Source of the DNA: Bacillus amyloliquefaciens DSM 7 = ATCC 23350
Lineage (GTDB): Bacteria > Bacillota > Bacilli > Bacillales > Bacillaceae
Assembly (NCBI RefSeq): GCF_000196735.1
Contig: NC_014551.1
Location: forward strand, 1,421,001 to 1,485,000
Reading direction: 5' to 3'
DNA: 64,000 nt
Position 1 is the first letter of the stretch. Every line of letters begins with the position of its first letter. Below, one piece after another: positions 53,670-61,242 of the stretch. A model generated the notes under the pieces. The model did no database searches. It was given only the letters and a program-made list of their open reading frames with translations, and was not told where the DNA came from. The position numbers and the translations under genes are program-made.

Positions 53670-55637
53670 ATGTTTAAAAAAATGCATATCAAAATTGCTG
53701 TATTTGTCTCAGCAATGCTTTTCGTAACGGTTGTTTTTTTAACGGTTTCTTCATATTTGACATTAAAGCCCATGATGACGGAGGAAGCAAAACGTACGAC
53801 AGAGAATGTCACCAATTCACTCGGTCAGAACATTGAGCTTCAGCTGAAAAATGATGAGACTGTATTATTGAGATTAGCAGGCGGTGAATTGTCCCGGACG
53901 TTTTTAACAGATGGGAAGAAAGAAACCGCACAGCTCTTTAATGATGAGTTAAAGCAGATCGGACAGAATGACAAATATGTCGCGCTTGCATACGTCGGAA
54001 CCGCGAACAAACAAATGTTTACATATCCAAAGGCTGATTTTGCCAAAGACTACGATCCGACAAATAGAACGTGGTATAAGATGGCGGTCGAAAAACCGGA
54101 TAAGGTGGTCTGGACTGAGCCTTATAAAGATGTTGTGACGGGAGACATGATCGTGACAGCGGCAAAAGCCATACAAAACAATGGAACCGTCATCGGAGTG
54201 GCGAGCTTAGACCTGAAGCTGTCCTCCATTCAGAGCATGGTCAATGATCAAAAGGTTCCATATAAGGGGTTTGCATTTTTAACGGATGAAAACGGTTCTC
54301 TTCTGGCGCATCCGTCAAAACAGGGGAAAAACATTTCGGAAGATCAAACGTTAAAAGAAATCAGCTCAGACAAAGAAGGCGTCAAAGAGCGCGAGGGCAA
54401 CATGGTTGTCTATCAAACGATAAAAGAAACAGGGTGGAAAGTCGGAACGCAGTTTGAAAAAGATCAGCTGATGGGAGTAGCTGACAAAATGAATACTGTG
54501 AGCATTTTCATGTCACTGATCGCCCTTGTGATTACGATCGGACTCAGCTATTTCCTCGCGAAATCGATAACCGGTCCGATTCAGCAGCTGATCGCCAAAA
54601 CAAATTCGGTCTCAGCGGGAGATTTAACCGTCCGCGCCCAGACAAAATCAAAAGATGAAGTAGGCGTGTTAACAAAAGACTTTAACCAAATGGTTGAAAA
54701 TATGAAAGAGATGGTCGAACAGGTCAAGACCTCTTCAGAAAAAGTGTCCGACACGTCTGACCAATTAACCGTCATCTCACAGGAAACAAATGAAACGAGC
54801 GGACAAATCGCAAAAGCGATAGAGGAAGTTGCCGCCGGAGCGACAGAACAAGCGTCAGAGGTTGAGACAATCAATGAAAGATCAGAAAATCTCTCAGTTA
54901 AAATAAAAGGAATCGCGGATCGCGCGGGCAGCATAAAACAACTCTCAAAATCTTCAGAGGATGCCAGCTACAAAGGACTGGATGCGCTCGGCCAGCTGCT
55001 TATGAAGTCAAATGAAGCCAATTCAGAAACGAAAAAAGTAGAGGCAATGCTGACTGATCTGGAAAAACAAACGAAAAACATAGAAGAAGTCGTGACGGCA
55101 ATATCAGCGATTTCAGACCAGACGAATCTCTTGGCGCTGAATGCGAGTATTGAGGCCGCAAGAGCGGGAGAAAGCGGCCGGGGCTTTGCCGTCGTCGCTG
55201 AAGAAGTCCGCAAGCTTGCTGAACAATCAGCTCTTTCTTCCGGCCATATCAGTGAGACGGTCCGACTGATTCAATCAGAGACAAAAGATGCGTCACACGC
55301 AATGATCGAGGCAAGCAGAATGAATGATGAACAAAACAGCGCCATTCATGAAACGGGTGAAGTGCTCAATCTGATTACGACAGAAATGCAGTCTCTCGTT
55401 CAAGGCATAGATCATATTTACAATGACATTCAAAAAATGAGTGAAGAACAAGCGGCGATACAAGAAGCGATTCAAAGCATTTCCGCTATTTCTCAAGAAT
55501 CTGCGGCAGCGGCGGAAGAAGTGAATGCTTCAACTGATGAACAGCTCGTTACGCTTGAAAAAGTGAAGCAATCAACTGACATGTTAAAGAGCGCGAGTGA
55601 AGATCTGATCAGCGCCATTTCTAAATTCACCTTGTAG
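53670..55637 (+). CDS. mcpC: Methyl-accepting chemotaxis protein McpC
   Basis: McpC is the B. subtilis receptor for many amino acids and PTS sugars. The 655-residue protein has a first membrane helix (about 9-31), a double-Cache sensor (about 35-275; [28 protein letters not shown] is the ligand-binding signature), a second helix (about 280-302), HAMP, and a long signalling coiled coil with the hairpin tip [26 protein letters not shown]. The ATG at 53670 follows AGGAGGGG; the longer ORF from 53559 overlaps the splB terminator. Confidence 0.94.
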   Translation: MFKKMHIKIAVFVSAMLFVTVVFLTVSSYLTLKPMMTEEAKRTTENVTNSLGQNIELQLKNDETVLLRLAGGELSRTFLTDGKKETAQLFNDELKQIGQNDKYVALAYVGTANKQMFTYPKADFAKDYDPTNRTWYKMAVEKPDKVVWTEPYKDVVTGDMIVTAAKAIQNNGTVIGVASLDLKLSSIQSMVNDQKVPYKGFAFLTDENGSLLAHPSKQGKNISEDQTLKEISSDKEGVKEREGNMVVYQTIKETGWKVGTQFEKDQLMGVADKMNTVSIFMSLIALVITIGLSYFLAKSITGPIQQLIAKTNSVSAGDLTVRAQTKSKDEVGVLTKDFNQMVENMKEMVEQVKTSSEKVSDTSDQLTVISQETNETSGQIAKAIEEVAAGATEQASEVETINERSENLSVKIKGIADRAGSIKQLSKSSEDASYKGLDALGQLLMKSNEANSETKKVEAMLTDLEKQTKNIEEVVTAISAISDQTNLLALNASIEAARAGESGRGFAVVAEEVRKLAEQSALSSGHISETVRLIQSETKDASHAMIEASRMNDEQNSAIHETGEVLNLITTEMQSLVQGIDHIYNDIQKMSEEQAAIQEAIQSISAISQESAAAAEEVNASTDEQLVTLEKVKQSTDMLKSASEDLISAISKFTL

Positions 55638-55724
55638 CGCGGACTCTTTTTCACTCTAGTCTGTAATATGGTAATCTAGACATGAAAGAGTGATATATGA
55701 ATCGCATCAGGGGAGGAAAGCGCA

Positions 55725-56591
55725 GTGAACAAAACGGTCGGATTTATCGGTTTAGGCGTCATGGGAAACAGTATGGCAGCGCACATTTTAGAAGCGGGTT
55801 ATCCTGTTTTAGTCTACACGCGGACGAAACAAAAAGCGGAGGAGATCCTGAATAAGGGAGCGGTCTGGCAGGAGACAGTCAAAGACCTTTCAGAGAAAGC
55901 AGACATCATTATTACTATGGTCGGCTATCCGAGCGATGTCGAGGAAATCTATCTCGGCGAAAACGGTATTCTCCGGCATGCGAAAGAAGGGGCGTTTGTC
56001 ATTGACATGACGACATCAAAACCGTCTTTGGCGAAAAAGATAGCGGAGAAGGCCAAAGAGAAGTCAATTCACGCCTTGGACGCACCCGTTTCCGGCGGTG
56101 ACATCGGCGCCCGGAACGGAACGCTTGCCATTATGGCCGGCGGAGAAAAAGAAGCATTTGAAGCATGTCTGCCGCTTTTCTCCGTTATGGGGGAGAACAT
56201 TCAGTATCAAGGGCCGGCAGGGAGCGGCCAGCATACGAAAATGTGCAATCAGATCGCGATTGCAGCAGGAATGGTCGGAGTGGCTGAAGCGATGGCTTAC
56301 GCTGAAAAATCCGGTCTGAACCCGGAACAAGTGCTGAAAAGCATTACAACCGGAGCGGCCGGAAGCTGGTCTTTGTCCAATCTCGCTCCCCGCATGCTGA
56401 AAGGCGATTTTGCACCCGGATTTTACGTGAAACACTTTATAAAAGACATGGGAATCGCTCTTGAAGAAGCGGAGCTCATGGGAGAAGAGATGCCCGGATT
56501 GGCGCTTGCCAAATCATTATACGACAAGCTTTCCGCGCAAGGTGAAGAAAATAGCGGGACTCAAAGCATTTATAAGCTTTGGGTGAAATAA
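55725..56591 (+). CDS. ykwC: Beta-hydroxyacid dehydrogenase YkwC
   Basis: A 288-residue NAD(P)-dependent dehydrogenase of the 3-hydroxyisobutyrate/tartronate semialdehyde reductase family. It has the Rossmann motif GFIGLGVMGNSMA (5-17), substrate motif DAPVSGGDIGARNGTLAIMAGG and the catalytic lysine in GSGQHTKMCNQ. True substrate unknown. The start is GTG after GGGGAGGAAA. Six nt... the stop (56589-56591) is followed at once by the left copy of a 14-bp direct repeat, with only the 5' arm of a terminator. ykwB, its B. subtilis neighbour, is absent. Confidence 0.9.
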   Translation: MNKTVGFIGLGVMGNSMAAHILEAGYPVLVYTRTKQKAEEILNKGAVWQETVKDLSEKADIIITMVGYPSDVEEIYLGENGILRHAKEGAFVIDMTTSKPSLAKKIAEKAKEKSIHALDAPVSGGDIGARNGTLAIMAGGEKEAFEACLPLFSVMGENIQYQGPAGSGQHTKMCNQIAIAAGMVGVAEAMAYAEKSGLNPEQVLKSITTGAAGSWSLSNLAPRMLKGDFAPGFYVKHFIKDMGIALEEAELMGEEMPGLALAKSLYDKLSAQGEENSGTQSIYKLWVK

Positions 56592-56605
56592 AAAAAGATT
56601 GCCCG
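56592..56605 (+). repeat. Left copy of a 14-bp direct repeat flanking the AT-rich segment
   Basis: AAAAAGATTGCCCG begins right after the ykwC stop codon. The identical right copy is at 57785-57798, where it is the 5' arm of a complete terminator. Here the 3' arm is missing. Confidence 0.85.
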
Positions 56606-56606
56606 A

Positions 56607-56660
56607 ATGCGATATTTTATGGATGCCGAGGAAGCGAAGGCTTACGATGGTGTTTTGTAA
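56607..56660 (+). pseudogene. Possible remnant of a ClpP-like C-terminus
   Basis: Seventeen codons read MRYFMDAEEAKAYDGVL then stop. ClpP proteases end with a conserved (Y/N)FMSAEEAKEYGL(I/V)D-type segment, so this may be the tail of a lost clpP-like gene. The match is very short and no upstream part is present. Confidence 0.25.
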
Positions 56661-56768
56661 ACAACGATCTGCAAACCTTGTATTCTTAGAGCCTTTAATG
56701 AAGACAGGAACTTGGCAGGGGAATGTATTAACGTGTATCCATTTATAATGTTCTACTGTGAATAGTTT

Positions 56769-56829
56769 GGAAAATCCCCCTCGTTTGTTTGATGCAGACT
56801 GTCTATTATAAATCAAAAGGGGGATTTCC
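56769..56829. repeat. Imperfect inverted repeat in the AT-rich segment
   Basis: GGAAAATCCCCCT (56769-56781) and AGGGGGATTTCC (56818-56829) are complementary but for one extra A; inside, TTTGAT (56788) pairs with ATCAAA (56812) with a 6-nt bulge. No T-tract follows on either strand. Confidence 0.65.
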
Positions 56830-57009
56830 GAATAATTATAAGGATTAATACAACTTTCCAACAGTAGGATGTATCATGTTTGATTCAAACTATGAATTCG
56901 AGTAACCCAAATGTACATAGCGATAAATCGAGTTTGTGTTCCCACAATTAAAACCTAATAATTTGCATCCGAAATTGAAACTCTACAGATTAGCCTTCTA
57001 GCAAAACTG

Positions 57010-57076
57010 AAAAATAAAAAAGGATGTATCGTAATAAATCCAAGAGATAAATCCAAGAGATTTACGAAAACATCCT
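57010..57076 (-). terminator. Terminator of the secreted-protein gene with internal tandem repeat
   Basis: On the minus strand AGGATGT (57070-57076) pairs with ACATCCT (57021-57027) and CGTAA with TTACG inside, followed by TTTTTTATTTTT. The loop side contains two adjacent copies of a 13-bp unit, ATAAATCCAAGAG (57034-57046 and 57047-57059). Confidence 0.72.
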
Positions 57077-57160
57077 CGATTCAGAGATTTCATCATTACA
57101 CTGTTTTTTGAGAATTCCAGATGAAATCAACGTTAAACCCATTTGTTAATAATATGAATT

Positions 57161-57550
57161 TTAATGTTGTACAGTAATATAGTGTTTCAGTACTCCTCTA
57201 TGGGTTTGATTTCCCCAAGTCGTTGCCACCATTACATCATACTTGCCTGCTGGAATATTTTTTGTTGAAAAGCTTACTTTAAAACTGCGAATATTACGGC
57301 CATTAACAATTGTATATTTGACTGAATCTCCTTTTTTATTTAAAAGATCAACTACAACACCCTCGTTTAGCTCATGATTAGACATAGTACCTGTTACGAC
57401 AATAGAAGTAGCGTGTTTTGAGTAAGTATTAGCATCTGTTTGGAATTTAATTGCTCCTTTTGAAGTCATGGCAAACGCTTCTGAACTGTTTGAGAAAATC
57501 CCGAATGTCAAAAGAGCAGCTGCGAATAGTGTCATTACAATTTTTTTCAA
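57161..57550 (-). CDS. Small secreted protein, unknown function (129 residues)
   Basis: Residues 1-27 are a clear signal peptide (KK, hydrophobic core, AFA cleavage site). The mature part of about 100 residues is rich in beta-forming residues (SIVVTGTMSNHELNEGVVVDLLNKKGDSVKYTI), has no cysteine, and looks like a single Ig-like beta-sandwich. The start is TTG, 6 nt after AAAGGAAG. Codon use is AT-rich compared with neighbours. I do not recognise the family; it is not part of the B. subtilis ykwC-ykwD region. It has its own promoter and terminator, so it is a complete unit inside the inserted segment. Confidence 0.78.
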   Translation of the reverse strand: MKKIVMTLFAAALLTFGIFSNSSEAFAMTSKGAIKFQTDANTYSKHATSIVVTGTMSNHELNEGVVVDLLNKKGDSVKYTIVNGRNIRSFKVSFSTKNIPAGKYDVMVATTWGNQTHRGVLKHYITVQH

Positions 57551-57585
57551 TTGAAACTTCCTTTCTCCATTTATTTAGAAACCCA

Positions 57586-57637
57586 TTTACCTATACTAAT
57601 AAATTTTGGAAAAGTATTCAACGGAAAAATAGGTAAA
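57586..57637 (-). promoter_or_regulatory. Promoter of the secreted gene, bracketed by an inverted repeat
   Basis: Minus strand TTGAAT (57616-57621), 17 bp, TAGTAT (57593-57598). TTTACCTAT (57586-57594) and ATAGGTAAA (57629-57637) form a perfect 9-bp inverted repeat around it, one arm overlapping the -10 edge. Confidence 0.6.
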
Positions 57638-57721
57638 TTCTACTTTTTATTATAAAAAAGTATTACTAAAGAAGTGAAAGGCTGAGCAAAATCAATATAA
57701 TCATCACGTTTGAGATTTTAC

Positions 57722-57755
57722 AAAAAAGCTCCCGACACCTCTCTGCCGGGAGCTT
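57722..57755 (-). terminator. Second (distal) ykwD terminator
   Basis: GCTCCCG (57728-57734) pairs with CGGGAGC (57747-57753); minus strand ends in six T. It lies 30 bp beyond the first terminator. Confidence 0.8.
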
Positions 57756-57784
57756 CAAAAGTTTATAAATTTATAAAGTGCAGG

Positions 57785-57798
57785 AAAAAGATTGCCCG
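57785..57798 (+). repeat. Right copy of the 14-bp direct repeat
   Basis: AAAAAGATTGCCCG, identical to 56592-56605. Confidence 0.85.
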
Positions 57799-57817
57799 TC
57801 GGGGCAATCTTTTTTTA
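57785..57817. terminator. Bidirectional terminator at the ykwD end
   Basis: GATTGCCC (57790-57797) pairs with GGGCAATC (57802-57809), with A5 before and T8 after. Probably the original shared ykwC/ykwD terminator. Confidence 0.9.
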
Positions 57818-57818
57818 T

Positions 57819-58595
57819 TTATTTTCCGATGAATTGCTGTGTCCAGATGTTACCTGATTCTACATAACCGACACCGATTTGAGTGAACTCGGGGTTCAGG
57901 ATGTTCTTTCTGTGGCCTTCACTGTTCATCCAAGCTTTGACGACGGCTTCCGGAGTCGGCTGCCCTTTGGCGATATTTTCACCGGCAGTTTTATAAGTGA
58001 TGCCGAAAGATTTCATCATATCAAAAGGTGAGCCGTAAGTAGGGCTTTGGTGATCGAAATAGTTTTTGTCTTTCATATCCTGTGATTTTGCGTGAGCTGA
58101 TTTGCTTAGTTTTTCATCAATCTGTAAAGGTTTTAAGCCTTGCTTTTGTCTCTCTGCATTTGTCAATTCAACGACTTTCTTTTCGTACGCACTGACAGAT
58201 GAAGGAGTTTTCTCGCTGCTGTTGTTTGTGTTATCTGTCTGCTTTGCATTGTCAGCAGTCTGGTTTTGACCGGCTTTCGGTTTTTCAGCAGCTGCCGGAG
58301 CCGTTTTTACCGGTGTTTCTTTTTGAACGTCTTTAACTGTCATATCAGAATGCTTTGCGTGTTTTTGCAGAAGCTGTGTCAGTTCTTTCTCATTTTTAAC
58401 GTTCAGCTTTTTTACGCTTGTTTTCATATGTAGTTTTTCAACAGCCTCTTGAAGAGTCAGATGCTGTACCGTGTTTCCTTTTTTCACAGTAACGACGTGC
58501 TGGCATGACAGCTCTTTGGCAGATGCCTGCTGGATGCCTCCGAATGTAATCAAACTGACTGCCGCTGCGGCAGATAAGATAAATGCTTTCTTCAT
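57819..58595 (-). CDS. ykwD: Secreted CAP-domain (SCP/PR-1) protein YkwD
   Basis: A 258-residue exported protein: signal peptide (1-26, ASA), a small N-terminal domain (30-95), a polar linker rich in Ala, Gln, Thr and Asn (about 96-132), and a C-terminal CAP domain (133-258) with VELTNAERQKQGLKPLQID, SAHAKSQDM, AGENIAKGQPTPEAVVKAWMNSEGHRKNIL. Bacillus CAP proteins are common and functionally unclear; some act in the spore or on the wall. GGGAGG precedes the ATG by 10 nt. Confidence 0.88.
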   Translation of the reverse strand: MKKAFILSAAAAVSLITFGGIQQASAKELSCQHVVTVKKGNTVQHLTLQEAVEKLHMKTSVKKLNVKNEKELTQLLQKHAKHSDMTVKDVQKETPVKTAPAAAEKPKAGQNQTADNAKQTDNTNNSSEKTPSSVSAYEKKVVELTNAERQKQGLKPLQIDEKLSKSAHAKSQDMKDKNYFDHQSPTYGSPFDMMKSFGITYKTAGENIAKGQPTPEAVVKAWMNSEGHRKNILNPEFTQIGVGYVESGNIWTQQFIGK

Positions 58596-58658
58596 AAGTT
58601 CATAGCCTCCCAGAGAAGTTTTTTTCTACATGAAAAATCTTATCACAGCTTTTTTGTC

Positions 58659-58687
58659 ATAATGCAGCCAGCCATTTCCTTTGACAA
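58659..58687 (-). promoter_or_regulatory. Candidate sigma-A promoter of ykwD
   Basis: Minus strand TTGTCA (58682-58687), 17 bp, CATTAT (58659-58664). A 12-bp sequence TTTTGTCATAAT occurs at 58652-58663 and again at 58693-58704. Confidence 0.5.
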
Positions 58688-58862
58688 CAAACTTTTGTCA
58701 TAATTGTAATTGAGCACAGAAAAATGGCTTTATATCAGGATAAACGATCTGTATTTATTTTTTAAAATCCGTTACATCACTTCAAGTTATTTGAAGTGTT
58801 AGATATATTTTAAGATAATTTGATCTTGACAGTTTTTTTTACCCGTTTTCGCTGTAACAACT

Positions 58863-58879
58863 TTTACAAAAATGTTACA
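58863..58879 (-). promoter_or_regulatory. WalR box upstream of pbpH
   Basis: TTTACA-N5-GTTACA on the plus strand, that is TGTAAC-N5-TGTAAA on the minus strand, matches TGTWAH-N5-TGTWAH exactly. It is 54 bp before the pbpH start and 268 bp from ykwD. TATGAT (58908-58913) is a likely pbpH -10. Confidence 0.55.
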
Positions 58880-58932
58880 ATTAAAATCTGTTTATGTAAA
58901 TATATTGTATGATGTGAGAGGTGTAATAGAAA

Positions 58933-61065
58933 GTGGCTGAAGTCGCGCGCGACCCAAAGAAAAAAACGAAACGTTACAGAGCGCTGAGAATGAATCTCTA
59001 TTTTTTGATTGTTTTCCTTCTCTTTACGGCACTGATTTTTAAACTCGGCGTCGTCCAGATTGTCGAAGGTGATAAACACCGTCAGGATGCGGAGAAGGCA
59101 AACGCAAAAACCGCCTATTATCCGACACCGAGGGGAAAGATGTATGACAGGCAGAACAGGGTGGCGGTAGATAACCAGGCCGTGCCTGAAATTGTATACG
59201 TATCCACCTCAAAAACCTCGGCAAAGGACAAATTGAAAACGGCAAAAAATCTCGCCGCACTGATCCATATTGATACTGAATTTATGAAGGATCGAAATAT
59301 CATTGATTACTGGCTTGCGGCACATCCGAAGAAGGCAGAAAAGCTTATGAAGGATTCAGAAAACAGCCTGAAATCGCAAGAAGTATACAAACGCCAGATT
59401 GAACGAGTCCCTAAGCAGGAGATTGATGCGATCAAAAAAGATAAAAAAGAGCTGCAAATCGCGGCGATTTATACGCGTTTTTCAAGCGGCAACGCCTATC
59501 AGCCGCAAGTCGTTAAATCAATGAACCCGAATAAGCTGAACGGCAACGGAAACAGCGGTTCACTGCTTGACGAGCATGAAAATAATAAGCAAAAACCGAA
59601 AAGCGACCTGACATATGAAGAAGTTTCCGTCGTATCCGAGCACCTGAAAGAGCTCCCCGGCATTGACGTAATCAATGACTGGACGCGGAAATATCCGTAC
59701 GACAAAACGCTGTACTCTCTGTTCGGCGGCGTGACGACACCGGAACAGGGATTGTTGGGCGAACGGAAAGATTACTATGTCACAAGAGGCTACTCACTGA
59801 ATGACCGAGTGGGTAAAAGCTACATTGAATATCAATATGAAGACTATTTAAACGCACATAAAGAAAAAGTAGAGTATGTGGAAAACAGCAAAGGTGAAGT
59901 TGTCAGCCAAAAGCCCGTCGATGAAGGCAGCAGAGGCTACGACCTGCAGCTCTCGCTCGATATGGAACTGCAGTCGAAAGTCGAAAAGGTCATTGAAAAA
60001 GAGCTGAGAAGAAGCCGCGCCGCAGGCAACTATATGGTTGACAGAGGATTTGCCGTCATGATGGACCCGAACAATGGGGATATTCTCTCAATGGCGGGGA
60101 AACGCATCGATCTCGAAACAAATAAAATTCAGGATTTTGCGATCGGAGCATTTACGACCCAATATGAGATGGGCTCTTCTGTTAAAGGAGCGACTGTTCT
60201 CGCGGGTTACCAAAGCGGCCTCCCGCATTATAAAACGTTTGTCGATGCACCGCTTAGTTTTAAAGACAAAACGACAAAACAATCGTGGACACAAATGGGA
60301 CCCATTACTGAGCTGACCGCGCTGCAAAGAAGTTCAAACGTATATATGTTTCATGTAGCCATGCATATCGCGGGTATTACCTACACCCCGGGCGGCACGC
60401 TGCCGGCCGGATTAGACGATATTAAAAAAATGCGCAACTACTACGCCCAATTCGGCTTGGGTGTGAAAACCGGGATTGACCTTCCTCAGGAATCAGCGGG
60501 AATGCAGTCAAATCCGCAATTGGTCGGGGGATTGCTGCTGGATTTTGCGATCGGACAATTTGATACATATACGCCGCTTCAAATGGCCCAATATATTTCA
60601 GCCATCGCAAATGGCGGGTATCGCGTCCAGCCGCGAATTGTCACAAGCATTCATGAACCGGACAGCAAAAATAAGATCGGAAAAGCGATTGAACAGCGCG
60701 ATATTAAAGTTTTGAACAAAGTAAATAACAGCCCGAGCGATTTTGACCAAGTTCATAAAGGGATGAAATTGGTTACAAGCTCACCTCAAGGAACGGCTTA
60801 TTCAACGTTCCAAGGTTCCGGCGCTGATGTTTCCGGTAAAACGGGAACGGCACAGACGTTCTATTACGGAACGAACAGAAACTGGTGGGGAAAAGATACG
60901 TATAACCTGACCTTTGTCGGCTATTATCCGTCAGAACATCCAAGAGTGGCATTCAGCGTCGTCGTTCCGTCTGTTCGAGATGATAAAGACCATGTCAGCA
61001 AGAACATTGCCAAGGGAGCAATTGACGCTTACAAAGAACTTGAAAAGAAATACAATAAAAAATAA
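58933..61065 (+). CDS. pbpH: Class B penicillin-binding protein PbpH
   Basis: PbpH is a transpeptidase that, redundantly with PBP2A, makes the cylindrical wall in B. subtilis. The 710-residue protein has a cytoplasmic lead, one membrane helix (about 22-42), a dimerisation domain (PRGKMYDRQNRVAVDN and an insert at about 165-240), and the transpeptidase with SSVK (S415, K418), SSN and GKTGTAQ. A Lys/Asn-rich linker at about 205-225 is longer than usual. The start is GTG after GAGAGGTG. Monocistronic. Confidence 0.94.
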   Translation: MAEVARDPKKKTKRYRALRMNLYFLIVFLLFTALIFKLGVVQIVEGDKHRQDAEKANAKTAYYPTPRGKMYDRQNRVAVDNQAVPEIVYVSTSKTSAKDKLKTAKNLAALIHIDTEFMKDRNIIDYWLAAHPKKAEKLMKDSENSLKSQEVYKRQIERVPKQEIDAIKKDKKELQIAAIYTRFSSGNAYQPQVVKSMNPNKLNGNGNSGSLLDEHENNKQKPKSDLTYEEVSVVSEHLKELPGIDVINDWTRKYPYDKTLYSLFGGVTTPEQGLLGERKDYYVTRGYSLNDRVGKSYIEYQYEDYLNAHKEKVEYVENSKGEVVSQKPVDEGSRGYDLQLSLDMELQSKVEKVIEKELRRSRAAGNYMVDRGFAVMMDPNNGDILSMAGKRIDLETNKIQDFAIGAFTTQYEMGSSVKGATVLAGYQSGLPHYKTFVDAPLSFKDKTTKQSWTQMGPITELTALQRSSNVYMFHVAMHIAGITYTPGGTLPAGLDDIKKMRNYYAQFGLGVKTGIDLPQESAGMQSNPQLVGGLLLDFAIGQFDTYTPLQMAQYISAIANGGYRVQPRIVTSIHEPDSKNKIGKAIEQRDIKVLNKVNNSPSDFDQVHKGMKLVTSSPQGTAYSTFQGSGADVSGKTGTAQTFYYGTNRNWWGKDTYNLTFVGYYPSEHPRVAFSVVVPSVRDDKDHVSKNIAKGAIDAYKELEKKYNKK

Positions 61066-61067
61066 CA

Positions 61068-61107
61068 AATGAAAGGGCCGCCGAATATATCGTGCGCCCT
61101 TTCTTTC
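61068..61107 (+). terminator. pbpH terminator
   Basis: GAAAGGGC (61071-61078) pairs with GCCCTTTC (61096-61103), then TTTCATT; T-tract is modest. Confidence 0.75.
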
Positions 61108-61139
61108 ATTCAGGAAAATTGACGTTCACAATAAGAATA

Positions 61140-61169
61140 GAAGGAGAATGCTCATTTTTTAGCGAATCA
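61140..61169 (+). promoter_or_regulatory. Sigma-H promoter of kinA
   Basis: GAAGGAGAA (61140-61148), 12 bp, AGCGAATCA (61161-61169): each differs from RNAGGAWWW / RNNGAATWW at one base. kinA is a known sigma-H gene. Confidence 0.85.
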
Positions 61170-61242
61170 ATCTAGTGGAAATTCTTTTTATATCAGTCCG
61201 TGACCAGCCTGCAGTGCGAGTATATTGCAAAGGAGGGATTCT

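Larger units (their letters stand above)
56606..57160. other. AT-rich non-coding part of the ykwC-ykwD insertion
   Basis: This 555-bp stretch has lower GC than its neighbours and no ORF with a ribosome site. It holds a short ClpP-like remnant (56607-56660), a cruciform-type inverted repeat (56769-56829), and a large minus-strand terminator with a 13-bp tandem repeat (57010-57076). Confidence 0.6.

Noticed and set aside
56517..56861. 114-codon minus-strand ORF overlapping the ykwC end and the AT-rich segment
   Set aside because: It runs antisense through a real gene end and the direct repeat, has no convincing ribosome site and no recognisable domain.
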